A DNA stretch of 64,000 bases from Climacteris rufus (Eukaryota; Chordata; Aves; Passeriformes; Climacteridae), in NCBI GenBank assembly GCA_013398175.1, contig VZRZ01002225.1, forward strand, positions 79,033-143,032, written 5' to 3'. A program made the position numbers and the translations under genes. This document shows positions 1 through 13,700 of this stretch, in pieces (within the stretch, counting starts at the first letter, position 1; every line of letters starts with the position of its first letter). Under the pieces are notes generated by a model, which was not told the DNA's origin, did no database searches, and worked only from the letters and a program-made list of their open reading frames with translations.

Positions 1-2088
1 CTCCCACTAGAGCTGCTCCTGGGGCCATTTGCAGGGGGCTCTGGCACTCGCCTCCGGGCACACACCACTGCCAGCCAACCCTGGGTCACGCTGGGAGCAG
101 CAACACTTCAGCAGCAACAACAAACACTTCCTCGTCGGTAACCTGCTCTCCTGTTTTTGAGTTTCTATGCTACCATGGGCCTTGCAGAACAGGTTCCCAG
201 TACAGCCAGTTATCAGGCTGGTGGCTGACACAACAGCCCACAGCTTGGCTTTTGGAGAGGCTCTGGTGACACTGTGCCCTGCTGGCCAGGATCTGGCAGA
301 TGTGTCTTGTCTCTCCAGGACTGCCCTTCCAGCAAGGGCTCTCTGCCTCACCTGCCAGCAGCTGCCATATCACAACTGATGTGGGCAAGGTGTGATGGCA
401 CACACTGTCACAGGCACTGGAGCTCGGTTTGCAAAAGATGCAGAAGACTGTTTTTATGGGAGCACTGAAGTCTTTTATGGTGGGATTCATCTCTCCTGAC
501 TCTCTGTTGTCAAAAGCTGCTCTTGTCTTCTTTCACAGCCACATCTGGAGTTCATTCCATCTCTAACCTAAAGTAAGTATCTAAACTAGATCAAAGAACC
601 CACACCTTTGGCAAAGCTTCTTTTTCCTCCTCTTACTATAACGGGAAACTGATTGGCTCCTCTGGAAGTGTCTGCACTGAATCCATGCAGTGCTGCCTTG
701 TAAGTGGGTATCACCATCTGTGCGTAAGGATCACAAGGAGTGTCATGTCCTCCATAGAGTGATTTCTTTGTATTCAACTTTAAAATAATTTCTTGCGCGT
801 GTCTCCTTTTGAGAACTGTGTTTGCTCTCCTGACAGAGAATGGGCTTGAAGTGACCTTTCCAACATGCTTCTGCCCTTCCACCTGGTTGCAGACTGACAG
901 CAAGAATAAATAGGGAACCCATTGCTAATGTTAATACATTTTTTTCCCCTCAAACTTTGCAATATCATAATAGTTAAAAGCAGTCCAAATGCAGGTTGCA
1001 GCATATGTAAATTTGACATTGTCAGATGGTGCAAAATCTACTCTGTTCTAATGATATTCTGGTGAATGGATCTAAGCTTTTTAAAGATTTAAAAAAATTA
1101 AAATAATTAAGGCATTAAGAAGTAGGCAAAGACAACTGTTCTTCACCTAAGTAAAAGTATGCAAATGAGAATCAGTTTATCTGAAGAACAGGTTTGATGG
1201 ATTTCCTGTATTCTTAAGGCTTTTAAGAGAAAGTGAGTTACAATATATACGTTGTTCCCTTGTGTTAAAACTAAATTAGTTAAACAGGAGTTATCATTTA
1301 AAGATGAATGCAGGAATATTGCATTAAGACCATTATAGAAAATAACATTGTCCTTACTGAATGGTAGAAATAAGCTGTACTTTGATTTGTTCACTGAGTA
1401 CCTAGTGACAGCATAGAGTCCTGCTGGCAAAATAGAAAACTAAAATCTTTAAATTAAGACCCACAATAAATCAATAAATATATAATGATCACAGTAAAAT
1501 GTGTAAAATTCTACCATGCGGAATCCAATAACAAGTGTGACTACGGCAGATAAAATGATTGTCTGTAGTTAATCTCCAGACTTCAGGGGACAGTGAGAGC
1601 TTGTGTATTTACGGATTTAACAAATTTATAATTTCTTTTAGCACCCCTAATTTTTTTTAGCTTTGACTACACATATATATACTTCCATACATTTCATTGA
1701 ATTAATTTAGTCTATAGCAAATCTCTACATGTATTTTTATACAGAAGAAGTTAATCAAGGCTTTTCATGCAAAGCTCTGTGTTGGGGTTGGGACACAGAG
1801 GGCCCATATCCTGAACAGGCAGGTATCAAACTGGGCAGGTATCAATAAGCAGATTTTGCCCTTTCAGGGGCTAAGTCATTCTGTAGTATCTCTGCTGATC
1901 CTCCTCAAATGCACCAAGAAGTGAAGGTTGGGAGGCTACAGATAAATAAATGCTTAGAAAAACTGAGCCTGCACTCTCGGGGCTCTCATGCCTGAGCTGA
2001 GCCACTCCATGGTTGGTGGGTGGATGGTAGGGAGTTCATTTTGAGAGGTGCTTAATGCAGCCTCAATGTTTAGACTTTAAGGGGAAAG
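1..2088. other. Upstream flank, no recognised gene
   Basis: The first 480 bases are GC-richer, the rest AT-rich. Open frames here are short, overlap on both strands and carry no family motif. I looked for the islet amyloid polypeptide gene, which lies on this side in mammals, and did not see it. Confidence 0.5.

Positions 2089-2124
<36 letters not shown>
2089..2124 (+). repeat. Poly(A) tract
   Basis: An unbroken run of about 36 A. Short open frames reading through it as poly-Phe on the minus strand are artefacts. Confidence 0.95.
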
Positions 2125-2127
<3 letters not shown>

Positions 2128-2289
2128 AGCGTGAAGAAAACAAGTTGTTCCAGCCGGGAGAGGCTGGCACCGCTGGCAGGTAGGCTGCCAGAGCAGTGAC
2201 AGCACAAGAAACCTGCCTTCCTCTGCACAGCTTTTGTGTCGGTGGCTGTGGGAAAGTGTCGCAATCGCCATAAGAAGGAAATCCAAGGT

Positions 2290-2419
2290 TTAAAAAACAT
2301 GTGGTGAAGTGCTCCACTTCTGGGGGCAGGCAGCGCCGTGGCCGTGACGTTGCGCTGGCTCCCAGCCGGGGAGCCCCGGGGCACGGCGGGGAAAGCGCCC
2401 GGCTCCGCTCTGACACACA
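2290..2419 (+). promoter_or_regulatory. CpG-rich block with splice donor, candidate promoter / untranslated exon
   Basis: About twelve CpGs fall within 100 bases at 2321-2420, against an AT-rich background. The block ends at ACACA|GTAAGT, a good donor facing the SLCO1A2-like gene 2.2 kb downstream, whose first coding exon needs an upstream untranslated exon. A link to that gene is inference. Confidence 0.4.
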
Positions 2420-4618
2420 GTAAGTGCTCTCTCTGCCTCTGCTGTCTCTGCACAGCCTCCCTCCCCGCTCCTTGCCATTTGTTAGTCAGTCACCGTGCTT
2501 GTTTAGTTAGGTGTCACTGCAGCCTTTCTGCACATCTCACTGTCACCAAACTTTGAAGTCTTTCTGTAAAGTGCAAGGTGCAATTCTGCAAATTCAATGT
2601 TTTTGTTTGAAGGATAAGTGCTGTGGACATTGGGATATTTTATCCCTCTGTAGAAAAACTATCCATTACCACTAATTCGTATATTAAATCTTTTATTATT
2701 TTTCTTGTTTGGTTTAGTTTTAAATACCACTGGTGTCAATGATTCACTGGTTTGCCAAAGTTCAGATTCTTGTAGAGTAGTTATGGAAAATGTTATTCCT
2801 TGATTAGGTGTAAGAGAAGTGTTTCTACAGTTCAACATTTTCTGTAAGTTTCAGGTGGATTATTAGCCTGGCATCATAAATTACATTTTATATTTAAAAT
2901 TAAGTATTATGAAAAGAAAACTGTGTCACTGACTTAGATACTGTTTATTTAACAGAGTCAGATGTTTCACAAAGTTAATCATCAGCAAAATACAAATCAA
3001 TAAAGAATGTATTTGCTTTAGAAAACTGTCTTTCAGCTCCTGTCCTTACTCCTGGGGTAAGTCTGAATTCACCATACTTTAATTACTTATAGCTGATTTT
3101 TTAAATGGTTTTTGATTTAGGAGCTGCTGAGGATGATCTAAGGAAGGTTAGGTCCCTTTAGAAATGTCCTGTGTGACTTAAGTCTGAAGAATACCCGTGT
3201 TTGCTTTCCATAGTCCCTTTTGGTGCATCCTACTGGAGTAGGATTTGGGACTAAAATCTACAAAATTTAAGTTAGAGTTCTTATGAGGCTTTGTATCTCT
3301 TTATGAAATTTTAGTGCCTATTTTCAGTCATTAGGAGTAATTTTTAGGGGTCTACTGGTTTTCTAAGAGTGTGTTGTCCTTTCTGGGCATGGGTGGGCAT
3401 TTCTCAGGGAATCCAGGTTGCTCCTGGGCATCTTGCTTGGGAGAACTGAATTCTCCAGAGGAACTGAGTAATGTTTCTTGGTTAGCCTGGGACCCTGCTA
3501 CATCTCTAGAACCCCAATGTCCAAAATTTCTCACAACACTTATGTGGGTTCCACTCATGGTTCAGATGGCCTCTGGGGCCTACAGAAGGGAAACTTTGAG
3601 AAGTTCCTGTGTGTCTTAAACAGTGTGGCATAACTGAGATTCCAGTATCTTGGGGGCAAAATGTTATAGGCCAATTTCTTGACATATATTCCTCTATATA
3701 TTAGAGGGTGACTCTAATACATGTGCAAATGCATATCAGAGCTAATTAATTGATTTTGCTACTATTGCACAGGTCTTCCAACAGAGAAACTTGGCAATAG
3801 CTTTTTTTTGACTAGTTTTCATTTCAGATCTCTCTGTATTAGCTGCCTTCCCCGATCAGCTTCATCTACACCAGCCAATGTAGCTCACTGCTTAAATCAG
3901 AGCCAATTTTTAAACTGAAAACTTCAGCAGTATTATTAAAATAACTACATTTATCATCTGTCCTGCAAGACCTTGTGAAGGCTTGTGGACTTAAAGACAG
4001 CAATTATTTTGTTCTTTTAATCAGTGCGCTTTTTTCCTTAATACATCTTTACCTATCCTTTTCTTACCCTATTTTCTCCTCTATCATTATTTGTGGTCTG
4101 ATTCTACAAAGCTTTATCTGATAAATAATGTTACTCATTCGAACGTTGACAGAATGGTAGTGCTCACTAAGAAAATCCTCAAAAATGTAATACCAGAAGC
4201 CTACTGGATCACACCAAAGTCCATTTAGTCTGGAACAGTGACCAAAAATTAGTATCTCAAAGAGAATAAAGGAATTGGTCCAAGTGCAGGGAAGATGTTT
4301 CTCTGACAAACTCTCCTAACCTGCAGCTGCCTGGGGGCTTTCCTTCTCCACAAAGATTTCTAAAAACTGTCATCAAATTCCCTCTAAATTTTCCAACTAT
4401 CCAAGAAAGTCCTGGAGTCTTTTAGAAAGCAGATTTCACAAATCAGGTGCACCAGTCCTTAACCTGTTACAATGACATTTTGAACACTCTTTAATGAGAA
4501 AAGATGTCAATGTGCAGACATCTCATGTAGTGTCTTCACCATCAAGTATGTCTGAAAAACATTGGAACCTGTATTCTAATGCAAATAATGCTTAAAAATA
4601 GTGATATTTTTCAAACAG
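2420..4618 (+). other. Putative first intron of SLCO1A2-like gene
   Basis: AT-rich, no coding exon or recognisable repeat seen. It ends in the acceptor at 4617-4618. It is an intron only if the exon at 2290-2419 is real. Confidence 0.35.
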
Positions 4619-4653
4619 GTTGACCTACATATCAGACCTGGAGAAGGAAAACC
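4619..4653 (+). other. SLCO1A2: 5' UTR part of first coding exon, SLCO1A2-like
   Basis: A splice acceptor (TTTTTCAAACAG) ends at 4618. The 35 bases that follow lead to the ATG at 4654. The true transcription start therefore lies in at least one upstream untranslated exon. Confidence 0.65.
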
Positions 4654-4764
4654 ATGGACAGACCAATCACTGCTGGCCAACTTAAAGAAAAGTCACTCTT
4701 CCAGGACAGCGATGGCAGTGCAGTTCCTGCCAGGACAGTGTGCCATAATTGTTCAAAACTAAAG
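4654..4764 (+). CDS. SLCO1A2: SLCO1A2-like coding exon 1
   Basis: Start codon exon, 37 codons, ending in phase 0 at AAG|GTAGGG. It encodes the cytoplasmic N-terminus (MDRPITAGQ...CSKLK). The family keeps a Cys/Leu-Lys ending just before the first membrane segment, as here. Confidence 0.85.
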
Positions 4765-7700
4765 GTAGGGAAGAGCCCACACCACATGTTTTCACTGGAA
4801 TGCTGAATTGCAATTGGAAGTCCTATGAAAAATTCAATTAGTCATGTATGGCAGTTTGACACCATACGTGTTGGAAACAATGCTCTGGGCTGCATCCAGA
4901 GCCCTGTGGGCTGCAGGGGAGGAAGGGGATTCTGCCCCTCTGCCCCCTCTGCTGAGACCCCACCTGCAGAGCTGCTCCCAGCCCTGGGGCCCAGCACAGG
5001 AAGGATGTGGAGATGCTGGAAAGAGTCCAGATGAGGCACCAAGGGGAGCAGAGGGATGAAGCAGCTCTGCTGTGAGGAAAGGCTGGGACAGTTGAGACTG
5101 TTCAGCCTGGAAAAGAGAAGACTTCAGGGTGATCTAATTGTGGCCTTCCAGTTCCTGAAGGGATCCTACAGGAAATAGAGACAGAGACTATTTACAAGGG
5201 CCTGGAGTGAGAGGACAAGGGGGAATGGCTTCAAACTGACACAGAGTAGGTTTATATTGGATATTAGGAAGAAATTCTTCCCTGTGAGGGTGGTGAGGCC
5301 CTGGTACAGGTTGCCCAGAGAAGCTGTGGCTGCCCCATCCCTGGAAGTGTCCAAGGCCAGGTTGGATGGAGCTCTGAGCACCTTGGTCTGGGGGAAGGTG
5401 TCCCTGCCCATGGAAAGAGAGTTGGAATTAGATGATTTTTAAGGTCACTTCCAACCCAGGCCATTCTGTGATTCTATGGTTTTGACTTCAACCATACAGA
5501 AATCAAAATATGTGCTCAGAAGTGAAAAAGTGAGGTAATTTTTTACTAACAATTCATTCAGAGGTGTGCTATAGTCACAGTGGCACTGGCAGCTGTATCT
5601 TTTTATTCATGTTATTTTAGAACAGGAGGAGCAGGAGTATTAAGATATACTGTGGTAATAAGTGCCAGTAATGAACAACATTATGCTGCAAATTTTCCCT
5701 AAGGAAGGAAACAGCTAAATCAGTATGCACTGGAAAGTTAAAAGGTGCACACAATCAATGTCAATTTTCGTTTTCTTTCCAGTAGCAGAGTTTTTGGGGC
5801 CATCCTGAGAAAGAAAATAAAATCTTCTCTTTTAAAGAAAACAATATGAAGATTTTCCTCACAGAGAATTAGAAAGCAAAGCATATGATTGTTGTGTTTC
5901 TTGAGTGAGTTTCTCAGGCATCCAGCCATAAAGCAAAAATTGTTTCTTTGCAAACTCAATTATTTTCTCTCTTCAGATATTTCTTGGAGCTCTAGCTTTT
6001 TCATTTTTTGCCAAAGGATTTTCTGGAAGCTACATGAAGAGCATGTCCAGTCAAATTGAAAGGAGATTTGAAATCTCATCATCAATTGTTGGCATTATTG
6101 ATGGCAGCTTTGAGATAGGTATGTGTACTTTTTTGGAAGTGGATAAATGCTTCTTAGTACATTTTCACCCCCCAAATAACCTATTTTTGCACTGGTTGTC
6201 TCTCCTGTTGATGCAGGTAACTTAATGGTGATGGTGTTGGTGAGCTACCTTGGACCAAGGGTTCATAGACCCAAAATAATTGCTGTTGGCTGTCTCATCA
6301 TGTCCTTAGGAGCATTTTTGTCAGTAATGCCTCAGTTCCTCATGGGACGGTAAATATGGAGTGCTTTCATATTGTTCACTGATTGAACTTGGTCACATGA
6401 AATGTTTTTTAAGCATAGACCTGAGTTAAAAACTTGACAACAGTAGTTTTTCCCAGCTAACAGGAAGGTTTCAATGGGTGGATCTTTTAGTATTGACTTT
6501 CTGATTTCCTCTCTGAAAACTTACCTCTTTCTGTGGGCAAGCAAGAGAGAAACCTCAGGCTTCTACAGAATGTATATGTAGTTAGGGATCAAGTGGGTTG
6601 AATTTTTCACCTGGGATGGATTAATACATATAGATATGTATTTTTTTAAGTGCATTCCCTTATTTATATTTAAATGAAATGTAATGAGATCTTCACGGAA
6701 AAGGTTTCTTTCTCCGTGGCGGCTGCTCATGATAAGCGCTTTAAAATTATGAAGATTTTAATCAAAACTTGAGGAGAGTTAAATATCTAAATACCCCTTC
6801 ACGTCTAAGCTTTAGAACTTACATAGTTGTCAAAAGAAGGTCATACCTTTCCTTTGGCATCCTTACAGAGCAGTAGTTGAAAATTAAAACCCACTGTCCC
6901 TCAAAAATTAAAATTTATTTGTGCATCTTCTGTAGTTCCAAGAGAAATAGCTGTGGTAAGAAGGGTATGGAAAGAGTTATATTTGGGGATCACAAAGTAG
7001 CCACAGTCAGTGTGGGAACCTGCACTGCAGGGGACAGCAAAAGCCAGAAGCAGAGCTGTGGAAATCTCTGATTTAACCCAAACTCACAGCCAAGTTCTGA
7101 AGATTATCCATTCTCCACAACACCAAGGAAAACCCAGTGGCCGTGGGGACCTCAGTGTCATCCATCACACTAACACAGTTTACCAGTTGATGGCACACTC
7201 AGAGGGATTATCTGCTCTCCATTTACCCCAATGCAGCATAACTGTACTCAAGCTGCCTTCAATTTACTCAGCAGATTTGCTGTGTTAATCTCTTATAGAC
7301 ACAGACAGGCTGCTACTAGAGCCTTAGCTAGATAATTTTACACCAGCAGAGAAATCTCCATGTTACTCATCTTCCACATAGGTAAGAAAGAGGGATGAAC
7401 ACGTGTGAGCACAAGGCTCAGACACACTTCCTGCCAAGCAAAGTCCTTCATGTGTCAGTTGTATTTTACACAGTTGTTTTCCAGTTACAATTACGAAAGG
7501 ATAACTGTTAGTGTGGACAACTCCTCCGTGAGTGTATCTGCCTGCTCCCCAGCATCATCTGAGGGTCCTCCAGTCACAGATGCTACAGAAACACCCAGCA
7601 CAATGATAAATTTTGGTAAGATAAAGTTCTGATTCTGGATTCCCTTCTTCTGCTTGTTCCCACCTTATACAGCCTGTTTTAATGGAAAACAGAAAAACTC

Positions 7701-10700
7701 CTCATAGAAATCAGGATATATACAAACCACCCTATCGGTTGTTAAGCTCCATAATTTGTGTTATTTTACTGCTGCTGTAAAGCATTGTCAGAACTATGTT
7801 CACAGAAGTGTAAATGTTTGTGGCTTGCAGGATGTGAGAAAACAACAAATTCTTATCTCTGGCTCTTTGTGTTGGTGGGGAACCTTCTACGTGGAATTGG
7901 GGAAGCACCAATTATGCCACTGGGAGTTTCATATATTGATGATTTTTCTAAAGAAGAAAACTCAGCATTTTACATAGGTAATATACAAATGAGTGATTAT
8001 TATGGTAAATGTTCTTTAACATTTCGACAGCCAAGCAAGTACTCAACAGAAAAATCTATCTAATTTTGAATTGTACAGAGACAAGGAAAAAACCACAATG
8101 CAAAAGAGGTCACATCATTATTTTCTTTTGCTTTCCCCAAGTAGCTTCTTCTGTGATGAAGAGAAGCATGATCAAATACTCATTTCTACAAAGTGCAAAA
8201 TCATATATGTCTTATCTGGCATATCATCTTCAGTACCACAGCTTCAGAGGATCAAATTCTTCCTAATCACTATTTCACAGATAAGGGAATGATCCCTAAT
8301 GTGAGGTTCTGTAATGCAATCACAGTAATGTAAATGTGTTTCAGGAGCTCTTACCTGACTTCTTGAGTTTTACACGCAGCACACTTCCTTTTGAAAGCTT
8401 TTCAAAGTCACTGTTTACTGAAGGAAAAACAACACCTTGCCAGGGTGTTGTAACAAATCCCTTCTAATTGGGATTTTGTTCTTGTTTTGACGGCACATAA
8501 CCTATTGCTCAAGACAGAGAGACTTACACCCAAGTTAATTAATTTGTTGGCAAACTGGTTTAATAGCATGGGGTGTTTGTGTGGCTGAGGGAGTTCAAGA
8601 ACTGTGACCTGAAGTAAACTTGGTGAAATTGAGCTGCTTGTAAAGATAGTAAGACAATTTCAGGAAGAGCTTAGTATGTGATGCTACAGGGTAAGGCCAT
8701 GTCTTCATTTGGGGATGAGGAAATCTCAGGTTGAAGAAAATGGAAGAATTGTGGAGGTAGCTGTCAAAAACAAGTGTTCCACTCAGCAGTTATCCAAAAT
8801 ATTTGTAATTGCCTCTGAGCTTCTGAGCTTTTATTTTAAAAAGGTTAGCTGATTTTTTTTCTTGTCAGAATCTGATCTGCGAGAGATTGAAACAGGTTGG
8901 GACTACTTGGTAAGTGAGATTAAAGATGTAAAGTACACACAGAGAATAGCATGGATTCAGCCAAAATGAAAACTGACTTATACAAATGAAATAAAATGTT
9001 TAATTTACAGTGTATTAAAATATTTCTCTTTTAGATTCAGAATAGCAGTTTTCAGTCATTTATTCCATTTTGGTGGACTCAACCAATTTGCAAAAAAAGT
9101 GAATGTTGAAACAGTCTTTTCCAAAGAGTAGATATTTCTTTTCTTGACTAACTTTAATTCTCTTCTATATCTTATTTTTCATCATCTCACTGAATCAATT
9201 TATGATCAGTGGTTTCATAAAATACAAAAATACAAAAAAAAATTGTAAAAAAGTCAGTCAAGGCTTTCTTATGAATTCTGAGCAAAAAGTCTCAGCTTCC
9301 TGTCTCTCATTTTTCTTTTGCTCTTTGATGTTTTGTTGAATAAGAATATAAGTTATTTTGAGGCAGACACCACATTTTCTTAATGGAATGAATTAAAATA
9401 ATTTTGGTAGAGTTGTGGTGACAGCAATAATACCACAGTTGCCAGAGGAAGGAACAGAAAATTTAGCATATTTGTTAAGTTGTAACAATTTACTACAGAA
9501 GTTCTGGATGATAAACTGAGCAATCACTTTATCCAGAAGGGAGTTTGCAAAACCAACTCTCTCAGGAGCAAAATCTCTGCAGTAGAACCCAATAGGATTT
9601 ACAGAGCATAGTGCTGAATGTGAGCAAGAACTGAGAGGCATTTCGTGCAGAGTTCCTTCTTTTCTAATAGAATTAAACCTTCTGCAGCTTCAAACAGCTG
9701 CCAGGTAGCAGTTCTGTGCTAGAATTCAGAAATCCACACCACTGGACTTTATTTTGAACCTGTTACCTCCTCACAACTAAACTTCAACAGAACACCTCAA
9801 GTGGCAAGGGCATGTGGACCTATGCTTGAATTATTTAGAGGATATTTTGTTTTAATTTGATTGCCAGCAGTGCTCATCAAAATCAAACTGTGCTGTGTTT
9901 GCATACCCAGTCAGAGAAATACAGTGTAGCTTCACAGGTTTCTGGCAGGCTTCACAGCTTACTCATCTGCTGCTAGGGGCACCTCACCTTCTTCTGATCT
10001 ACCCACAGTCATTGCCTAGGGCAGCTTACACCTTATATCCGTGCTGCTCTGGAGCTTCCCATTGGACATTCCATAATGCCCTGTGCCCCTCTTCTCTCTC
10101 CTCTTCCTCCCTCAATTCCTTGCCCTCAGGGAAGAAGTTGCCCATGCAGTGTTTTGCTCCCTCTCCCTTCTCTTGCAGGCCTGGTGAGATCCTCAGGCAT
10201 GTTTGGGCCGACCCTGGGCTTCCTGCTTGGCTCGTTCTGTGCCAGCCTCTGGGTTGACCTTGGTGTCGTGGACGTCGGTAAGGGACTGTGGGGTGGCACA
10301 CGAAGTGCCTGGGTGTAGGAACCTGCATGGCAAGAAGCACCTTCCCAGTTCACTGCCCCAAAAATGGGGGCTCTCTAGAGAGTTTTTCCGGCTCCAAAAC
10401 TGGTCTTATTGACATTTTAAAAGCATGTGTTGTAGTGAGGCTGGAATAGCCCTTGAAGAAGACCCCTACGCCCACTGAACCTCTTTTTATGCTTGCACAC
10501 ACCCTTGCTGTGCAACTGAGAACAAATGATTGAAGAGAAAGCCATTGCCAAGCTGGGAGAACAGTGAAAGGCTTATGGATACTTTCAACACGTGGCAAAA
10601 ATTATGTTCTCTTAAAAAGCGTGCAGCAAAGTTTCACATAAAAGCTCATTTCATTGCTCAAATCACTAATCCCAGAAAAAATTTGAGGAAATCTGGGGAA

Positions 10701-13700
10701 AAACTGTAGAGTTTGGGGATGGAAGAGGGAGGGGACAGTGGGAAATTGAGAAGTTCTTATTGGGTCATGAAAGTTCCTTTTGCAGTCACTCGTTCCCACA
10801 GACAGTACTGGAAGATTGTGGGGAGGAAATGCCATGGGCCTAAATTGGGACATTTTTGACTACATAGGTCTAATTTACTTCCAGGGCTAGGTCATTTACT
10901 ACCCCAGAGAAGCCGTGGGTGCCCCAGCCCTGGAAGTGTTCAAGGCCAGGGTGGATGGGGCTCTGAGCAAAGTGGTCTAGTGGAAGTTGTCCCTGCCCAC
11001 AGGTGATCCTAAAAACCCCTTCCAACCCAAGCCATTCTGCTATACTCTGATTTGAAACAAGCTGAATTTCAGTTCTTCATATGGAACATAAATCACCTCT
11101 GTTCCGGTCTTTAAATCATCTATTTAAGGATAATATAATTGACAGTAATCTATAATAATTGCTCTGCGTGATATTTAACCTCTTTTCCTGTCTTCCTGTA
11201 TTTTATAGATGCCATTAGCATAAATCCTAAGGATACCCGTTGGGTTGGTGCCTGGTGGCTTGGATTGCTTATCTGTGGAGCAGTGAACTTCGTTGCTTCA
11301 TTGCCTTTCTGGTTTTTGCCTTACTCCTTACCAAAGGAAGGAGACAATGAAACCCTGAAGATTAGTCACTTGTCTGTTCAAGGAGATCACTATAAAATAG
11401 ACCCCCCAGCTCAGCCACAGCTAAAGTTCTCAGAGGCAGTAAAAGGTGAAAGATTATTGCCCAAATATTTGCATGTGAATTCTGTCTCATGGGTTCATTC
11501 TGAGCTGAGCACGGCCTTGCACAACCTTCAGCAAAATGCATTTTTTCTGCAGTGCAAATGATGGGCAAAAATGTCTTTTGTTTGTACTATTATAATTATA
11601 TGCTAAGGGTGAGTTTCAGTCCTCTCCTGATGTCAGACAGCTGGAAAAACCTTGTGCTGCTGCTCTGAGCACCAGAGATCCTCAGTTCATAGTTGTGGGA
11701 TGATGTATTACACCTACATTACCCTGTGGTTACGAAGGAAGAGTGGAGAAAACATCCCATCCCTCAGTAATGATCAATCCATAGCTGGCAGGCTACTTTT
11801 TCCCTGAGGCCAATGCTTGGGAGGGAGGCATGGGGCTAAGTACTAAATGAGTTGTTGGAGGGATTTAACTGGATTTGTAGGTCCTGTGTATGAGCTCAAG
11901 GATGCTGACTTAGCCTCATATAGGCAAAATCAGACCCAACCACCAATTGCTTTTATTTTATTTTTATATATTTATGGTAAGACACAAGGGTTGTATGTAT
12001 GCATGTGCACCCCTACAATAGTTGTGTTTTCAACTCTCATCTTTTAGCCAGCTGTGCCAAGAGGCAGGCTGCAGTTTAAATGCAGGGGTTTGTGTTCAGT
12101 TTAGTGGACTTCAATATTCTAATCAGGAATGGTTCCAGCCTTTTTCTGGGTCTGGTGCTTCCCTTCTCTGAATATCAACCCCCTCATGTGGGGTTTTTGT
12201 GTGGTTGATTTGGTTTAGGAACCAAATTTGACACTTGGTACATTACAGAGAGTGTTAATGCTCTGTACACAAGATAATCTAGGATTTCTGATTCCCAGCT
12301 CAGCATCCACTGTGCCATTCAGCCTTGCTGCTTCTGAAAGGCATGTGTGGGTAATGAGGAAAACTCCCACTTGAGAAAGTGTTTTGATGGACACAGAATT
12401 ATAATGTACGACGCAGCCAGTAATTAAATCAAAGTTAATTTTACTATCTAAAGGATGCCAAATCAACTCTTCTCTGTGTTTAGCAGGGTGTACAGCCTAT
12501 ACCTCTCCATTGCAGATTTCTTGCCAGCACTCAGGAAACTGTTTGGAAATTCAATTTTCGTGGTGTTCATCTTCCTCACTATTCTGCAGTACAATTCCCT
12601 TGTTGGGATCATAACCTATGAGACAAAGTTTATGGAGCAGCAATTTAATGTGTCAGTGGCAAAAGCCATCTTTCTAATTGGTAGGTACCTGACTCCTTTT
12701 CAAATTCCAGTGTCAAAAAAGATTTTCTTCACTATTTTGCCTTCCTTTTTAAGAGGAGCTAAGGTGAAATTTGAAAATGGATGTTAATTTTAGTGTTAAT
12801 TTTCCTGGTGTTCCGAATTCAGAGAGCTAGAGGATTATTACCACTGGGTGGAAGATTTTTTCATAGTGAGATTTGGTTTATGTGGTTGTTTTTGTGAGCA
12901 AAACCCACATATAAGATGCAAGTAAGTAACAACCAGAAAAAAATATTAATTAAAAAAATGTAAATGAAACGTGTGGGGTTTTTTTTTGTTTTCAGAATAA
13001 CATATTGGTATAAATGTTCTTTCATTTTGATTACAAACGCAAATTTCAAAAGCAATTAGAAACCAAATTGTAAAATTTTGAGTAATTTCATTCGTCTCAA
13101 AGCTCTTTGTCTACTTACCAGTTCCTTTGAAAATAAGTTCTTTGTAGTGTTCTACAAAATAAAAAAGCTGAAATTATATTAATCTAACAGTGATTAATAT
13201 GTTCTCATAATGTGGCAGGAAAGCCAGGCTATTTGATGTCATTGTGGAACTGATATTGCTTTACTTTAGTCTGAAGGCACTGTGCCTTGGTCAGGTACAA
13301 ATTTGGGAAGAACTTTTGTTTCCTATTTTTGTTTTTCTGAACTCAAAGAAAGCTTTACAGAAAAGACCAAATAATCTAAACTAATGAAAAAAAAAAAAGA
13401 GAATGGCACCCCCCTCCCAATAATACCTTGTAAAACCTCTCTATTCAGCATGTCATTGTTAGGACTGGTGTTTATGAAATACTGAACAGATTAAATCTAA
13501 ATGCAAATCATCTCATTATTCACTCTCAGATCAAAATGGAATCCAGTGCAGAACCAGATGCAGCTTCCTGTTATGTTCTCTTTCAGAGACGGTTTTGTAG
13601 CTTTCATGAAATTTAATGTTTTATTTTAGATGAAGCTAAGACATTTATCTCATTTACTCGAGTTTCCAACAGACACCTGTATAGGTTTTATTACATGCAC

